64,000 bases of DNA from Planctomycetota bacterium (lineage in GTDB: Bacteria > Planctomycetota > Phycisphaerae > Phycisphaerales > Phycisphaeraceae): assembly GCA_024276075.1 (NCBI GenBank), contig JAJRXX010000057.1, positions 1-64,000 on the forward strand. Direction: 5' to 3'. A program made the position numbers and the translations under genes. Shown in pieces: positions 8,276 through 15,187 of the stretch; positions within the stretch are counted from its first letter, which is position 1; every line of letters begins with the position of its first letter. Under the pieces are notes generated by a model. The model was not told where the DNA came from and ran no database searches. It saw only the letters and a program-made list of their open reading frames with translations.

Positions 8276-9499
8276 CTACCCCGCGACCTGATCCAACGCG
8301 TCGAGCAGGGTGTTCAGGTCGTCGTCTGTGTTGAATGGCCCAGGGCTAATACGCACCGCGCCCGACGGTGACGTCCCCATCACACGATGCGCATACGGCG
8401 CACAGTGCAGACCCGGCCGAACCGCAATGTCAAAGCTATCATCCAGGATCGACCCCACGTCGGACGCCTCGTACCCCTCGATGTTCAGCGACACCGTCCC
8501 GACGCGCCGCGATACGTCCTCGCTACCATATACCGTAAACCGTTTGTCATCGACAAACCGCTCAATGATCTTCGCCACCATCGCGCGTTCGTGTTCGAGC
8601 CCCTTCTCGATCCCCTGCTTGTTCAAATACGCCACACCCGCCGCTAATCCCGCGATCCCGACTGTATTAGGTGTGCCCCCCTCGAGGTAATACGGGTACA
8701 CCAGCGGCTGTGTCGGGCTCGACGAATCGCCACCTGTTCCACCCTCGCGCCATGGTCGCAACCTCGCCGACCGCGCCACGACCTGGTCTGTGTAGCCCGT
8801 TTCGTGTGTCGCCGCCACTGTCTCGGCAGGCTCCGGACAACGCGGGCCCACGTACAGACCACCCGTACCCGTGGGACCCAGCAGCGACTTGTGACCCGGA
8901 AACGCCAACAGGTCGATCCCCATCTGCTGGATCGAGATCGGCACCACACCGGCGGTCTGAGCCGCGTCCAGACAAAACAACACGTCGTGTTCCCGCGCGA
9001 TTGCCCCCACCGCTGAAGCATCTTGGATCGTGCCCAGCACGTTCGACGCGTGCGTGATCACGATCAGCTTTGTCGTAGGTTGGATCGCTTTACGGATGTC
9101 GTCTGGATCAACGAATCCGTCCTTATCGCAACCGACGCGCGTCAGCTCGATCGCACCGCCGTCAGCCAGCGCCTGCAAGGGCCTGCTCACCGAGTTATGC
9201 TCGAGCACCGTCGTAATCACGTGCTGACCACCCCGTACATCCGGGTCCAACACGCCCTTGATGGCCATATTTAGCGCATCCGTACCGTTGAGCGTGAAGA
9301 TCATGCGTGCCGGGTCCTGACCTCCCAGTAGCCGAGTCAGCTTTAGCCTGGCATCGTCGATCATGCGCTCCGCAACGACGGCCATCCGGTGTCCCGCCCT
9401 ACCCGGGTTCGCCGCATCCTGCGCTAGGAACGCGCTCATCGCCTGAGCCACGCCCGGCGCCTTGGGAAAACTCGTTGCCGCGTTATCAAGGTAAATCAC
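8276..9499 (-). CDS. class V aminotransferase / cysteine desulfurase family protein
   Basis: This 407-residue protein starts MIYLDNAATSFPK, as in SufS/IscS-type PLP enzymes. The PLP lysine is in FPGHKSLLGPTG (about residue 204). The catalytic-loop cysteine is in RPGLHCAPYAH (about residue 366), the motif of the short-loop SufS-like 'cysteine desulfurase family'. Such enzymes remove sulfur from cysteine to form an enzyme persulfide for thiocofactors or carrier proteins. It is the last gene of the minus-strand run that starts at the SAM riboswitch, about 100 bases after a DinB gene. It could supply sulfur to the MoaD/ThiS-like carrier of that run; this is inference from position. Confidence 0.9.
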   Translation of the reverse strand: MIYLDNAATSFPKAPGVAQAMSAFLAQDAANPGRAGHRMAVVAERMIDDARLKLTRLLGGQDPARMIFTLNGTDALNMAIKGVLDPDVRGGQHVITTVLEHNSVSRPLQALADGGAIELTRVGCDKDGFVDPDDIRKAIQPTTKLIVITHASNVLGTIQDASAVGAIAREHDVLFCLDAAQTAGVVPISIQQMGIDLLAFPGHKSLLGPTGTGGLYVGPRCPEPAETVAATHETGYTDQVVARSARLRPWREGGTGGDSSSPTQPLVYPYYLEGGTPNTVGIAGLAAGVAYLNKQGIEKGLEHERAMVAKIIERFVDDKRFTVYGSEDVSRRVGTVSLNIEGYEASDVGSILDDSFDIAVRPGLHCAPYAHRVMGTSPSGAVRISPGPFNTDDDLNTLLDALDQVAG

Positions 9500-9601
9500 A
9501 GCCGATACCTATACTGATTTGAACGTCTCTGACGCTTTCTCGAAAATGAACACAAACGCACATCGTCTCCACAGCCGACCCGCGCCCGCCACAAACCTAG
9601 C

Positions 9602-10099
9602 CTACACGCTGCCCATGCCCTGCACTCGGCGCCAAGCGCTGAGTTGGCCCAAGTGCGTCGCCTCGTGCAGCGCCATCAGGTACACCAGTACCGCCCCGAC
9701 CGATGGGAAGTAGTTCTTCCACCGCTCGAGTGTGACCGGGCCGTCCAAGAAACCCGCGGATGCCGCTTGCAGCGCCGCCTTCGCCTCTTCGTGGCCACGG
9801 ACGAACGCGCCCACCAACTCGTCCTTTGCGGGGTATACCGACGCGTCCGCCTCCGGCTTTGACAGCATGCCGAACCGGTGCTTCCTCGGGTCCCTGAACG
9901 TTTCCCCTTTCGCCAGGGACACGATCACCGGGTGGTAGGCGTTGAGGTGCCCCAGCACCCACGCCGGGTGGTTCATCCCGATAGCGGGCTGATGCACCAT
10001 CCGATCGCCCGGCACATCGGCGACCAGCTTCTGCGCATAGTCCAGATTCTTGTCCCAGCTATAGAGCAGAAACTCCACCACCGCCGCTTGATCACTCAT
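9602..10099 (-). CDS. DinB-fold protein, copy 2
   Basis: This 165-residue four-helix DinB/YfiT-like protein carries the metal-site histidines of the fold: GHL in NHPAWVLGHLNAYH, and the HExxH-like HEATHLGQL near the C-terminus. The superfamily includes bacillithiol and mycothiol S-transferases and other metal-dependent enzymes, but many members have no known reaction. It ends WRRVQGMGSV, nearly the same as the neighbouring copy (WRSAQGMGSA), so the pair arose by duplication. It lies in the sulfur operon, 44 bases after copy 1. An ATG one codon earlier (10102) is also possible. Confidence 0.85.
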   Translation of the reverse strand: MSDQAAVVEFLLYSWDKNLDYAQKLVADVPGDRMVHQPAIGMNHPAWVLGHLNAYHPVIVSLAKGETFRDPRKHRFGMLSKPEADASVYPAKDELVGAFVRGHEEAKAALQAASAGFLDGPVTLERWKNYFPSVGAVLVYLMALHEATHLGQLSAWRRVQGMGSV

Positions 10100-10142
10100 C
10101 ATTTTTCCCGTCGATGATTAAAATACGCCCGCTCAACCACGA

Positions 10143-10634
10143 TCACATCCCAAGCGCCGACCCCATCCCTTGCGCGCTGCGCCAGGCCATGATCTGACCC
10201 AGGTGCATGCCTTCGTGCCCGGTCATTAATAACAATATAAAATCCCCGACCGTCGGGAACATCGGCCGAATCTCTTCCATCGGCAGCGGCTGGTTCAACA
10301 CCGAATCCGGTGCGTCTTCATAAGCCTTCGCCAAAGCCGTGTGCCCCTGTTCGAGCGCCTTCACAAGCACCGTCTTGTCGGGGTACTTCGACCGGTCAGC
10401 CGTTGGCGTCGTACCGAAATTAAACATCTCTTCCCATTGCGACGCGGCTTTCCCTTCCTGCCCCAGCATTTTACACGCGTTGTCACACGACAGCGCCAAG
10501 TGCCCCAGTACCCACGCCGGGTGGTTCTTTATGCCTCCGGGCTGCTCGCACATCTTCTGGTCCGGCACATCTTCGACGGCCTTATTCGCATACATCAAAG
10601 TAAAACCAAACGCGTTGAGAACACTTTTCTTCAC
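10143..10634 (-). CDS. DinB-fold protein, copy 1
   Basis: This 163-residue DinB/YfiT-like protein has GHL in NHPAWVLGHLALS and HEGMHLGQI near the C-terminus, the expected metal-binding histidines. The start is set at GTG 10634 because AAGGAG lies 7-9 bases upstream; a longer frame to 10754 overlaps moeB and looks non-coding. It is paralogous to the next gene and lies 97 bases downstream of the E1-like gene. A thiol S-transferase or metal hydrolase role is suggested by the fold and by the operon, but is not proven. Confidence 0.85.
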   Translation of the reverse strand: MKKSVLNAFGFTLMYANKAVEDVPDQKMCEQPGGIKNHPAWVLGHLALSCDNACKMLGQEGKAASQWEEMFNFGTTPTADRSKYPDKTVLVKALEQGHTALAKAYEDAPDSVLNQPLPMEEIRPMFPTVGDFILLLMTGHEGMHLGQIMAWRSAQGMGSALGM

Positions 10635-10731
10635 AAGAACTCTCCTTAATGACCAACTGTTTATGACGAACAACCGCAGACACATATATACACAAGTCAC
10701 TGCACCGCTCGTCTTATTCCCTTTTTCCCGC

Positions 10732-11823
10732 CTACGCGCCCACGTATTTCGCATAGATACTCTTGGCTGTTTTCGCTTCTTTTGTCCCCTTCACAATCGC
10801 CCTGCCGTCCGTGAACAACGTCAGCTCGTACTGCTGACCGTTGTCCTTGATATCCGCTCGGAGCATAAACTTGCTGGCTGTCACCGTGCCGTGCGCACGC
10901 AGGCGTTCGGCGATCCGGTCGAAGTCGAGCTTCCCATTCGCGCCCGTCGGCTGTGATAGCTGCACCGCGTTGCGCCCGCACAGCGTCGTCGTCGCGCTGG
11001 AATACTTGCCCTCGAGGTGCTCAAACCGACGACCCTTGCAACACACACATTCCCCTACGTCGTACGCACGGCGGACCTTAAACTGCTTGACCGTATTCGA
11101 CCACGTGTCGATGCTCAGCATCGTCGGGCACACCGCGTCCCAGTTGCCCGTAAGCACCTTGAGCGCTTCGCTCACCTCGTAACTCGAAATAATCGACACC
11201 ACCGGCGCTAAGACACCCGCTGTCTCGCACGTCGGGTTCATCCCCGGCGGAGGCGCCTGCTCGAAGATGCACCTCAGGCAAGGCGTCGCCACGCCCGCAC
11301 GCTCCCATGGCGAATCGCCCGTCGGCGTATGAGGCAGGATCGCATACGTCATGCCCACCGTGCCCACCGCGCCGCCGTAGATGTACGGGATGCCCAGCTT
11401 CACCGCGCAGTCGTTGGCCAAAAACCGCGTCTCAAAATTATCCACGCCGTCGATGATCGCGTCGCAACCCTCCGCCAACTTTTCTATGTTTGCGTGGTTG
11501 ATGTCGTCGATGACGGCTGTGACCTTGACCTGCGAGTTGATCTGCTCAATCCTCCTGCGAGCCGCCTCGGCTTTGGGGATCGCGTCCTTCACGTCCTGCT
11601 CGTCGAACAGCACCTGCCGCTGGAGGTTCGTCATCTCGATGAAGTCGCGGTCCGCGATAACGAGGTGCCCGACACCCGCGCGAGCTAGCAGGTTGGCGAT
11701 CACCGTGCCCAGCGCGCCGCAGCCGAGCACGAGCACTTTCGATGCCAACAGCTTCCGCTGCCCGTCCTCACCGAATCCGGGTAGCAGCATCTGGCGATGA
11801 TAGCGAGAAAGGTCTTGGCTCAT
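10732..11823 (-). CDS. moeB: MoeB/ThiF-family E1-like adenylyltransferase with extra C-terminal domain
   Basis: This 363-residue enzyme is expected to adenylate the C-terminal glycine of a ubiquitin-like sulfur carrier. The ATP-binding GCGALG is at residues 34-39, LQRQVLF near 67-73 is the conserved arginine region, and zinc cysteines are at 182/185 (PCLRC) and 259-262 (CVCC). The candidate catalytic cysteine is Cys199 (NPTCETAGVL). In place of the rhodanese domain of some relatives there is a domain of about 95 residues (268-363) with LTLFTDGRAIVKGT. It overlaps the NIL-domain gene by 4 bases (ATGA), implying translational coupling, and its likely carrier partner is the MoaD/ThiS gene two genes upstream. 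Confidence 0.9.
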   Translation of the reverse strand: MSQDLSRYHRQMLLPGFGEDGQRKLLASKVLVLGCGALGTVIANLLARAGVGHLVIADRDFIEMTNLQRQVLFDEQDVKDAIPKAEAARRRIEQINSQVKVTAVIDDINHANIEKLAEGCDAIIDGVDNFETRFLANDCAVKLGIPYIYGGAVGTVGMTYAILPHTPTGDSPWERAGVATPCLRCIFEQAPPPGMNPTCETAGVLAPVVSIISSYEVSEALKVLTGNWDAVCPTMLSIDTWSNTVKQFKVRRAYDVGECVCCKGRRFEHLEGKYSSATTTLCGRNAVQLSQPTGANGKLDFDRIAERLRAHGTVTASKFMLRADIKDNGQQYELTLFTDGRAIVKGTKEAKTAKSIYAKYVGA

Positions 11824-12074
11824 CCCGCCACCAAACTCCCGCCCTCGACCGGGTCCACCTTGACGCCTAGCTCGACGAGGTACCGTAGCGCTTCTTCCAC
11901 GCGGTCCGGCTTACCCGTGAACAACACAGCCATGACACCGATGTCCTTCTGCACACTCGCCTGACGGATATCAAACGACACGTCGGGAAACTTCGTGGCT
12001 GTCTTCCACAGACAGGGCTCGTTCTGACGGCCGCTCTCGAAAGTTAGCCAACATTTGCGTTTGATCTTGTCCAT
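11820..12074 (-). CDS. NIL-domain protein
   Basis: This 84-residue protein is a stand-alone NIL domain: a beta strand KRKCWLTFE, then FDIRQASVQKDIGVMAVLFTG, then VEEALRYLVELGVKVDPVEGG. NIL domains occur at the C-terminus of methionine ABC transporter ATPases (MetN), and fused to ferredoxins in an archaeal/bacterial homocysteine-forming pathway. Methionine or homocysteine is therefore a reasonable ligand. It sits between the sulfur carrier and its E1 enzyme and overlaps the latter by 4 bases. The domain alone has no catalytic motif; it may be regulatory or a sulfur-transfer accessory. Confidence 0.8.
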   Translation of the reverse strand: MDKIKRKCWLTFESGRQNEPCLWKTATKFPDVSFDIRQASVQKDIGVMAVLFTGKPDRVEEALRYLVELGVKVDPVEGGSLVAG

Positions 12075-12144
12075 GAGTCACCACCCGCTGCGAGCTGTGC
12101 GCGTGGCGCAAATAGCCCGTGCTTTTTGCCACGTCTGCAAACAA

Positions 12145-12426
12145 TTATCCACCCGCGATCGCCGGCACCAGCGACAGCTCATCGCCCGGCTTCAACGCGG
12201 TGTCCAGGTCTTCGAGGAAACGGATGTCCTCGTCGTTTACGTACACGTTAATGAACCGATTGATCTCCTGCTGCTCGCTGAACAACCGCTTGCCCAACTC
12301 CGGGTATCGGCTCGTGAGCGATCCGAGCACCTCACGCACCGATGAGCCCGTCGCCGCGATCGTCTCCTGGTCTTCCACCTGCGGCCGAAGGGCTGTGGGG
12401 ATCAATATTTTTACACCTTCTGACAT
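12145..12426 (-). CDS. MoaD/ThiS-family ubiquitin-like sulfur carrier
   Basis: This 93-residue beta-grasp protein ends in PAIAGG, the free Gly-Gly tail that E1-like enzymes adenylate and sulfurate. The segment FINVYVNDEDIRFLEDLDTALKPGDELSLVPAIAGG is typical of the MoaD/CysO group. Because the tail is already exposed, no protease is needed to mature it. The gene lies between the threonine-synthase-like gene (38-base gap) and the NIL gene, like the carriers in CysO/HcyS-type amino acid sulfuration pathways. MoaD for molybdopterin is the alternative, but no other moa gene is present. Confidence 0.9.
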   Translation of the reverse strand: MSEGVKILIPTALRPQVEDQETIAATGSSVREVLGSLTSRYPELGKRLFSEQQEINRFINVYVNDEDIRFLEDLDTALKPGDELSLVPAIAGG

Positions 12427-12464
12427 GACGTAGCTCCCTTTAACAATATTTCAATCAACTAATG

Positions 12465-13739
12465 CTAGGCCGTCACCGGCGGACGCGGCGAACCTCCGGA
12501 TGGTACCTCGGCGATCTGCTGGACAATCTTGTCAAACTCAGCGAGCTTCGCGTCGATCACCGGAGACTGGGCAAACTGGTCCTGCATCACCTCGACCGTC
12601 TTGAGCCCGTTGCCCGTAATACACACACAGATCGTCTCGTCTCGCGGAATGCGCCCCGACTCGATCAGCTTCATCGCGCACGCCAGAGTCGTGCCTCCCG
12701 CCGGCTCGGTAAAGATGCCCTCCGTCCTGGCTAGCAGCTTCACCGCGTCGAGAATCTCACCGTCGCTGGCCGAAGCGCCGTACCCGCCGGACTGATTCAC
12801 GTCATTGACCACATAGTAGCCGTCCGCGGGGTTTCCGATGGCGATGCTCTTGGCGATCGTGTGCGGCTTCTGAGGCTTAAACAGGTTCAAGCCACGCTCG
12901 ATCGCGTCCACCACGGGATTGCACCCCTGCGCCTGAGCCGCGTACACACGGGGCTCGTTGTCATCCACCAGCCCGAGTGTGATCAGCTCTTGGTATGCCT
13001 TGTACACCTTCGGCAGCAGCGTCCCGCCCGCCACCGGCACGACCGTGTGCCGCGGCAGCCGCCAGCCCAATTGCTCGCCGATCTCGAAGCCGTGGGTCTT
13101 GGCGCCCTCGGTATAAAACGGGCGCAGGTTCACGTTAACAATCGCCCAGTTGTATTTGTCGGCAATCTGGCTACACAAGCGGTTTACGTCGTCGTAGTTG
13201 CCCTTGATCTTGACCATGCGTGGGCCGAACACCAGCGATCCGACGACCTTGCCCTCCTCCAAGTCGTGAGGAATCATCACAAACGATCGCAGGCCCGCCG
13301 CCGCCGCGTGCGCCGCCACGCTGTGCGCTAGGTTCCCCGTCGACGCGCAGCCGACGGTGTCGAACCCAAACTCTAATGCCTTTGTCAGCGCCACCGCCAC
13401 GACACGGTCCTTGTACGAAAACGTCGGGTAGTTCGCGCTGTCATCCTTGACGTACAACTCGCGCACGCCCAGTTCCTTGGCTAGGTTGTCCGCTTTGATC
13501 AAAGGGGTCATCCCGGACCGCAGGCCCACACGCGGCTCACCTTCGATCGGAAGCAGGTCCCGATACCGCCACAGTGACCTCGGGCCCGACTCGATCGACG
13601 CCCGTGTCACCTTCCCGCGCATTGCTTCGTAGTCGTATGCCACCTCCACGGGGCCGAAGTCGTTGTCACAGATCGTGCGCGGCTCGATCGGGTACTGCGT
13701 CCCGCATTCCTTACACTGAAGGCTATGGACAAAACTCAT
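12465..13739 (-). CDS. thrC: threonine-synthase-like PLP enzyme (possible homocysteine synthase)
   Basis: This 424-residue enzyme has an N-terminal zinc-ribbon-like segment (LQCKECGTQYP), then a fold-type II PLP domain with the lysine in FSYKDRVVAVAL (about residue 110), CASTGNLAHSVAAHAA, a glycine-rich PVAGGTLLPK, and TEPAGGTTLACAMK. It matches enzymes annotated as threonine synthase (O-phosphohomoserine to threonine). However, the lysine region is SYKDRVV rather than the classical SFKDRGM. A SAM riboswitch precedes it and a sulfur carrier follows, suggesting sulfhydrylation to homocysteine. ATG 13739 has AGGAG 6 bases upstream and is preferred to the TTG two codons earlier. Confidence 0.85.
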   Translation of the reverse strand: MSFVHSLQCKECGTQYPIEPRTICDNDFGPVEVAYDYEAMRGKVTRASIESGPRSLWRYRDLLPIEGEPRVGLRSGMTPLIKADNLAKELGVRELYVKDDSANYPTFSYKDRVVAVALTKALEFGFDTVGCASTGNLAHSVAAHAAAAGLRSFVMIPHDLEEGKVVGSLVFGPRMVKIKGNYDDVNRLCSQIADKYNWAIVNVNLRPFYTEGAKTHGFEIGEQLGWRLPRHTVVPVAGGTLLPKVYKAYQELITLGLVDDNEPRVYAAQAQGCNPVVDAIERGLNLFKPQKPHTIAKSIAIGNPADGYYVVNDVNQSGGYGASASDGEILDAVKLLARTEGIFTEPAGGTTLACAMKLIESGRIPRDETICVCITGNGLKTVEVMQDQFAQSPVIDAKLAEFDKIVQQIAEVPSGGSPRPPVTA

Positions 13740-13860
13740 GACCAACTCCTAACCGTAACAGTGCTTAATGACACCGTCATCGCTGCTCTGACAGCCTAGG
13801 CAGGCTTCCTAAAACCGCAAACTATAAGAAGGGGCTTGGGTTCCGAAGTGGAATTTCAGC

Positions 13861-14023
13861 CGCTTCTTATCTGCCCCCGCTGATTCCCCGTTATGCCGCA
13901 TTTATTAAATGCAGCACACGGTCAACGCAGGAGGGATTTCGCACCGGTTCCCCATTTTGATCGCTTGGGGCGGTTGCGGTGGCGTCTTCGGGCCCGTCCC
14001 TCAGCCACTCTGGATAAGTCGCG
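13861..14023 (-). promoter_or_regulatory. SAM-I (S-box) riboswitch controlling the thrC-moaD-NIL-moeB run
   Basis: Read on the minus strand, the region shows the S-box core in order. P1 5' strand CTTATC is at 14018-14013. It is followed by CAGAGTGGC, GAGGGACGGGCCC, GAAGACGCCACC, GCAACC, a variable stem, GGTGCGAAATCCC, a P4 hairpin (GCATTT/AAATGC), and the P1 3' strand GATAAG at 13871-13866. P2 is GTGGC/GCCAC. Downstream, CTTCTTAT (13831-13824) can pair with ATAAGAAG (13870-13863), which includes the P1 3' strand, giving a competing helix as expected for a switch. SAM binding should lower expression. Confidence 0.9.
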
Positions 14024-14045
14024 TCGTCACTGATTATCGGCCTAA

Positions 14046-14073
14046 ACTCTAGCCGTCTAAATCAGCAAGTCAA
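14046..14073 (-). promoter_or_regulatory. candidate promoter of the riboswitch operon
   Basis: On the minus strand TTGACT (14073-14068) and TAGAGT (14051-14046) are separated by 16 bases. Transcription would begin roughly 15-20 bases before the riboswitch P1 stem, the spacing expected for an aptamer near the 5' end of its mRNA. Confidence 0.55.
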
Positions 14074-14101
14074 TACATCTACCTGGATTTCAACAACCAA
14101 A

Positions 14102-14119
14102 CAAGCAATTAATTGCTTG
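14102..14119 (-). terminator. palindromic hairpin downstream of rpsG
   Basis: A perfect 18-base palindrome, CAAGCAATTAATTGCTTG, lies 30 bases after the rpsG stop. On the minus strand it is followed by TTTGGTTGTTG. It may end the rpsL-rpsG transcript just before the riboswitch promoter. The AT-rich stem and imperfect T-run make it a weak call. Confidence 0.45.
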
Positions 14120-14149
14120 ATATTTCTTGTTTTATATCGATCGATACCG

Positions 14150-14626
14150 CTACCAGGCGAAGTGGGCGAATGCCTTGTTCGCCTCGGCCATCCGGTGCGT
14201 ATTTTCACGGGTGTTCACCGCTTTACCCTCGCCGTGTGCCGCATCCATCAACTCACGCGCCAAGCGTAGTGCCATCGGCTTACCCTTATCGGCGCGAGCC
14301 GCTTGGATGATCCATCGAAACGCCAAGCTCTGCTTGCGCTTTGACTTGACAGCCATGGGCACTTGGTAGTTTGCCCCGCCGACGCGCTTGGATCGCACCT
14401 CGACCTCCGGCCTGACCTTCGCCACCGCCATTTCAAAAACTTTTATCGCGGGCGGTTCGCCCTTTGTACGCTTCTCGATCTCGTCAAAGGCTTCGTATAC
14501 CACACGCTGCGCCACGGCTTTTTTTCCGTCGCTCATCACGCAATTAATGAAGCGTGACAAATCCTTGCTGCCGTACCTCGGGTCTGGGCGTAGCTGCTGG
14601 TCTGATTTTGTAATCCGTCCTGCCAT
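14150..14626 (-). CDS. rpsG: 30S ribosomal protein S7
   Basis: This 158-residue protein nucleates the 30S head by binding the 3' domain of 16S rRNA. The sequence starts MAGRITKSDQQLRPDPRYGS and contains the S7 signature regions LSRFINCVMSDGKKAVAQRVVYEAF, VGGANYQVPMAV and TRENTHRMAEANKAFAHFAW. It follows rpsL by 48 bases on the same strand. In many bacteria fusA and tuf come next; here they are absent and a SAM-riboswitch operon follows instead. Confidence 0.97.
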   Translation of the reverse strand: MAGRITKSDQQLRPDPRYGSKDLSRFINCVMSDGKKAVAQRVVYEAFDEIEKRTKGEPPAIKVFEMAVAKVRPEVEVRSKRVGGANYQVPMAVKSKRKQSLAFRWIIQAARADKGKPMALRLARELMDAAHGEGKAVNTRENTHRMAEANKAFAHFAW

Positions 14627-14674
14627 CGATTAACTCAACCTCAAACTGGATTAAAACAATTGTCTTTTAACGCT

Positions 14675-15046
14675 TTATTTGGCCCGCTTGACGCCGTACT
14701 TGGACCGGCCTTTCTTCCTGCCGTCCACGCCCAGGCAATCGAGCGCCCCTCGCACCACGTGGTACCGCACGCCGGGCAGGTCACGCACACGCCCCCCGCG
14801 CACAAGCACGATGCTGTGTTCTTGAAGGTTGTGCCCCTCACCGCCGATGTAGGCTGTGATCTCTTTCCCATTCGACAGGCGTACGCGCGCCACCTTTCGC
14901 AGAGCGGAGTTGGGCTTCTTCGGCGTGACCGTCTTCACCTGAAGGCACACGCCCCGCTTGTGGGGGCTGGCGTCGAGGTCTTTGACCTTACTCTTGGCCT
15001 TGGGTGTCCGGCGGGGATTTCTGATCAATTGATTAATGGTCGGCAT
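14675..15046 (-). CDS. rpsL: 30S ribosomal protein S12
   Basis: This 123-residue decoding-centre protein starts [12 protein letters not shown] and contains the conserved [20 protein letters not shown] and the [16 protein letters not shown] region. The lysine positions classically linked to streptomycin resistance are wild type in appearance (TPKKPNS and [10 protein letters not shown]). It is the first gene of the rpsL-rpsG pair and has a clear upstream promoter. Confidence 0.98.
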   Translation of the reverse strand: MPTINQLIRNPRRTPKAKSKVKDLDASPHKRGVCLQVKTVTPKKPNSALRKVARVRLSNGKEITAYIGGEGHNLQEHSIVLVRGGRVRDLPGVRYHVVRGALDCLGVDGRKKGRSKYGVKRAK

Positions 15047-15078
15047 GGAACTCTTTCACAGTAGATTCCGAACCGTTA

Positions 15079-15108
15079 ATTATAACACTCACCCGCCGGA
15101 TCAGGCAA
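15079..15108 (-). promoter_or_regulatory. promoter of rpsL-rpsG
   Basis: On the minus strand a perfect TATAAT (15084-15079) lies 18 bases after TTGCCT (15108-15103). It is about 35 bases upstream of the rpsL start codon. Confidence 0.7.
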
Positions 15109-15187
15109 ATAGACGCAACGCAAGGCCCAATAGGTTGTTGCCTTTCGGCGGGCCTATCCGCTCTACCGCCCAACCCCATACGATCGC

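Larger units (their letters stand above)
13740..14149 (-). other. 410-base intergenic leader between thrC and rpsG
   Basis: No protein-coding frame is credible here. The stretch holds, in minus-strand order, a candidate terminator of the rpsL-rpsG unit, a candidate promoter, the SAM-I riboswitch, about 60 bases of expression platform with a small hairpin (AGCCT/AGGCT near 13790-13806), and the thrC ribosome-binding site. Confidence 0.8.

Noticed and set aside
10635-10754. N-terminal extension of the first DinB protein
   Set aside because: The extension overlaps moeB and has no homology to DinB proteins, and a good ribosome-binding site supports the downstream GTG.
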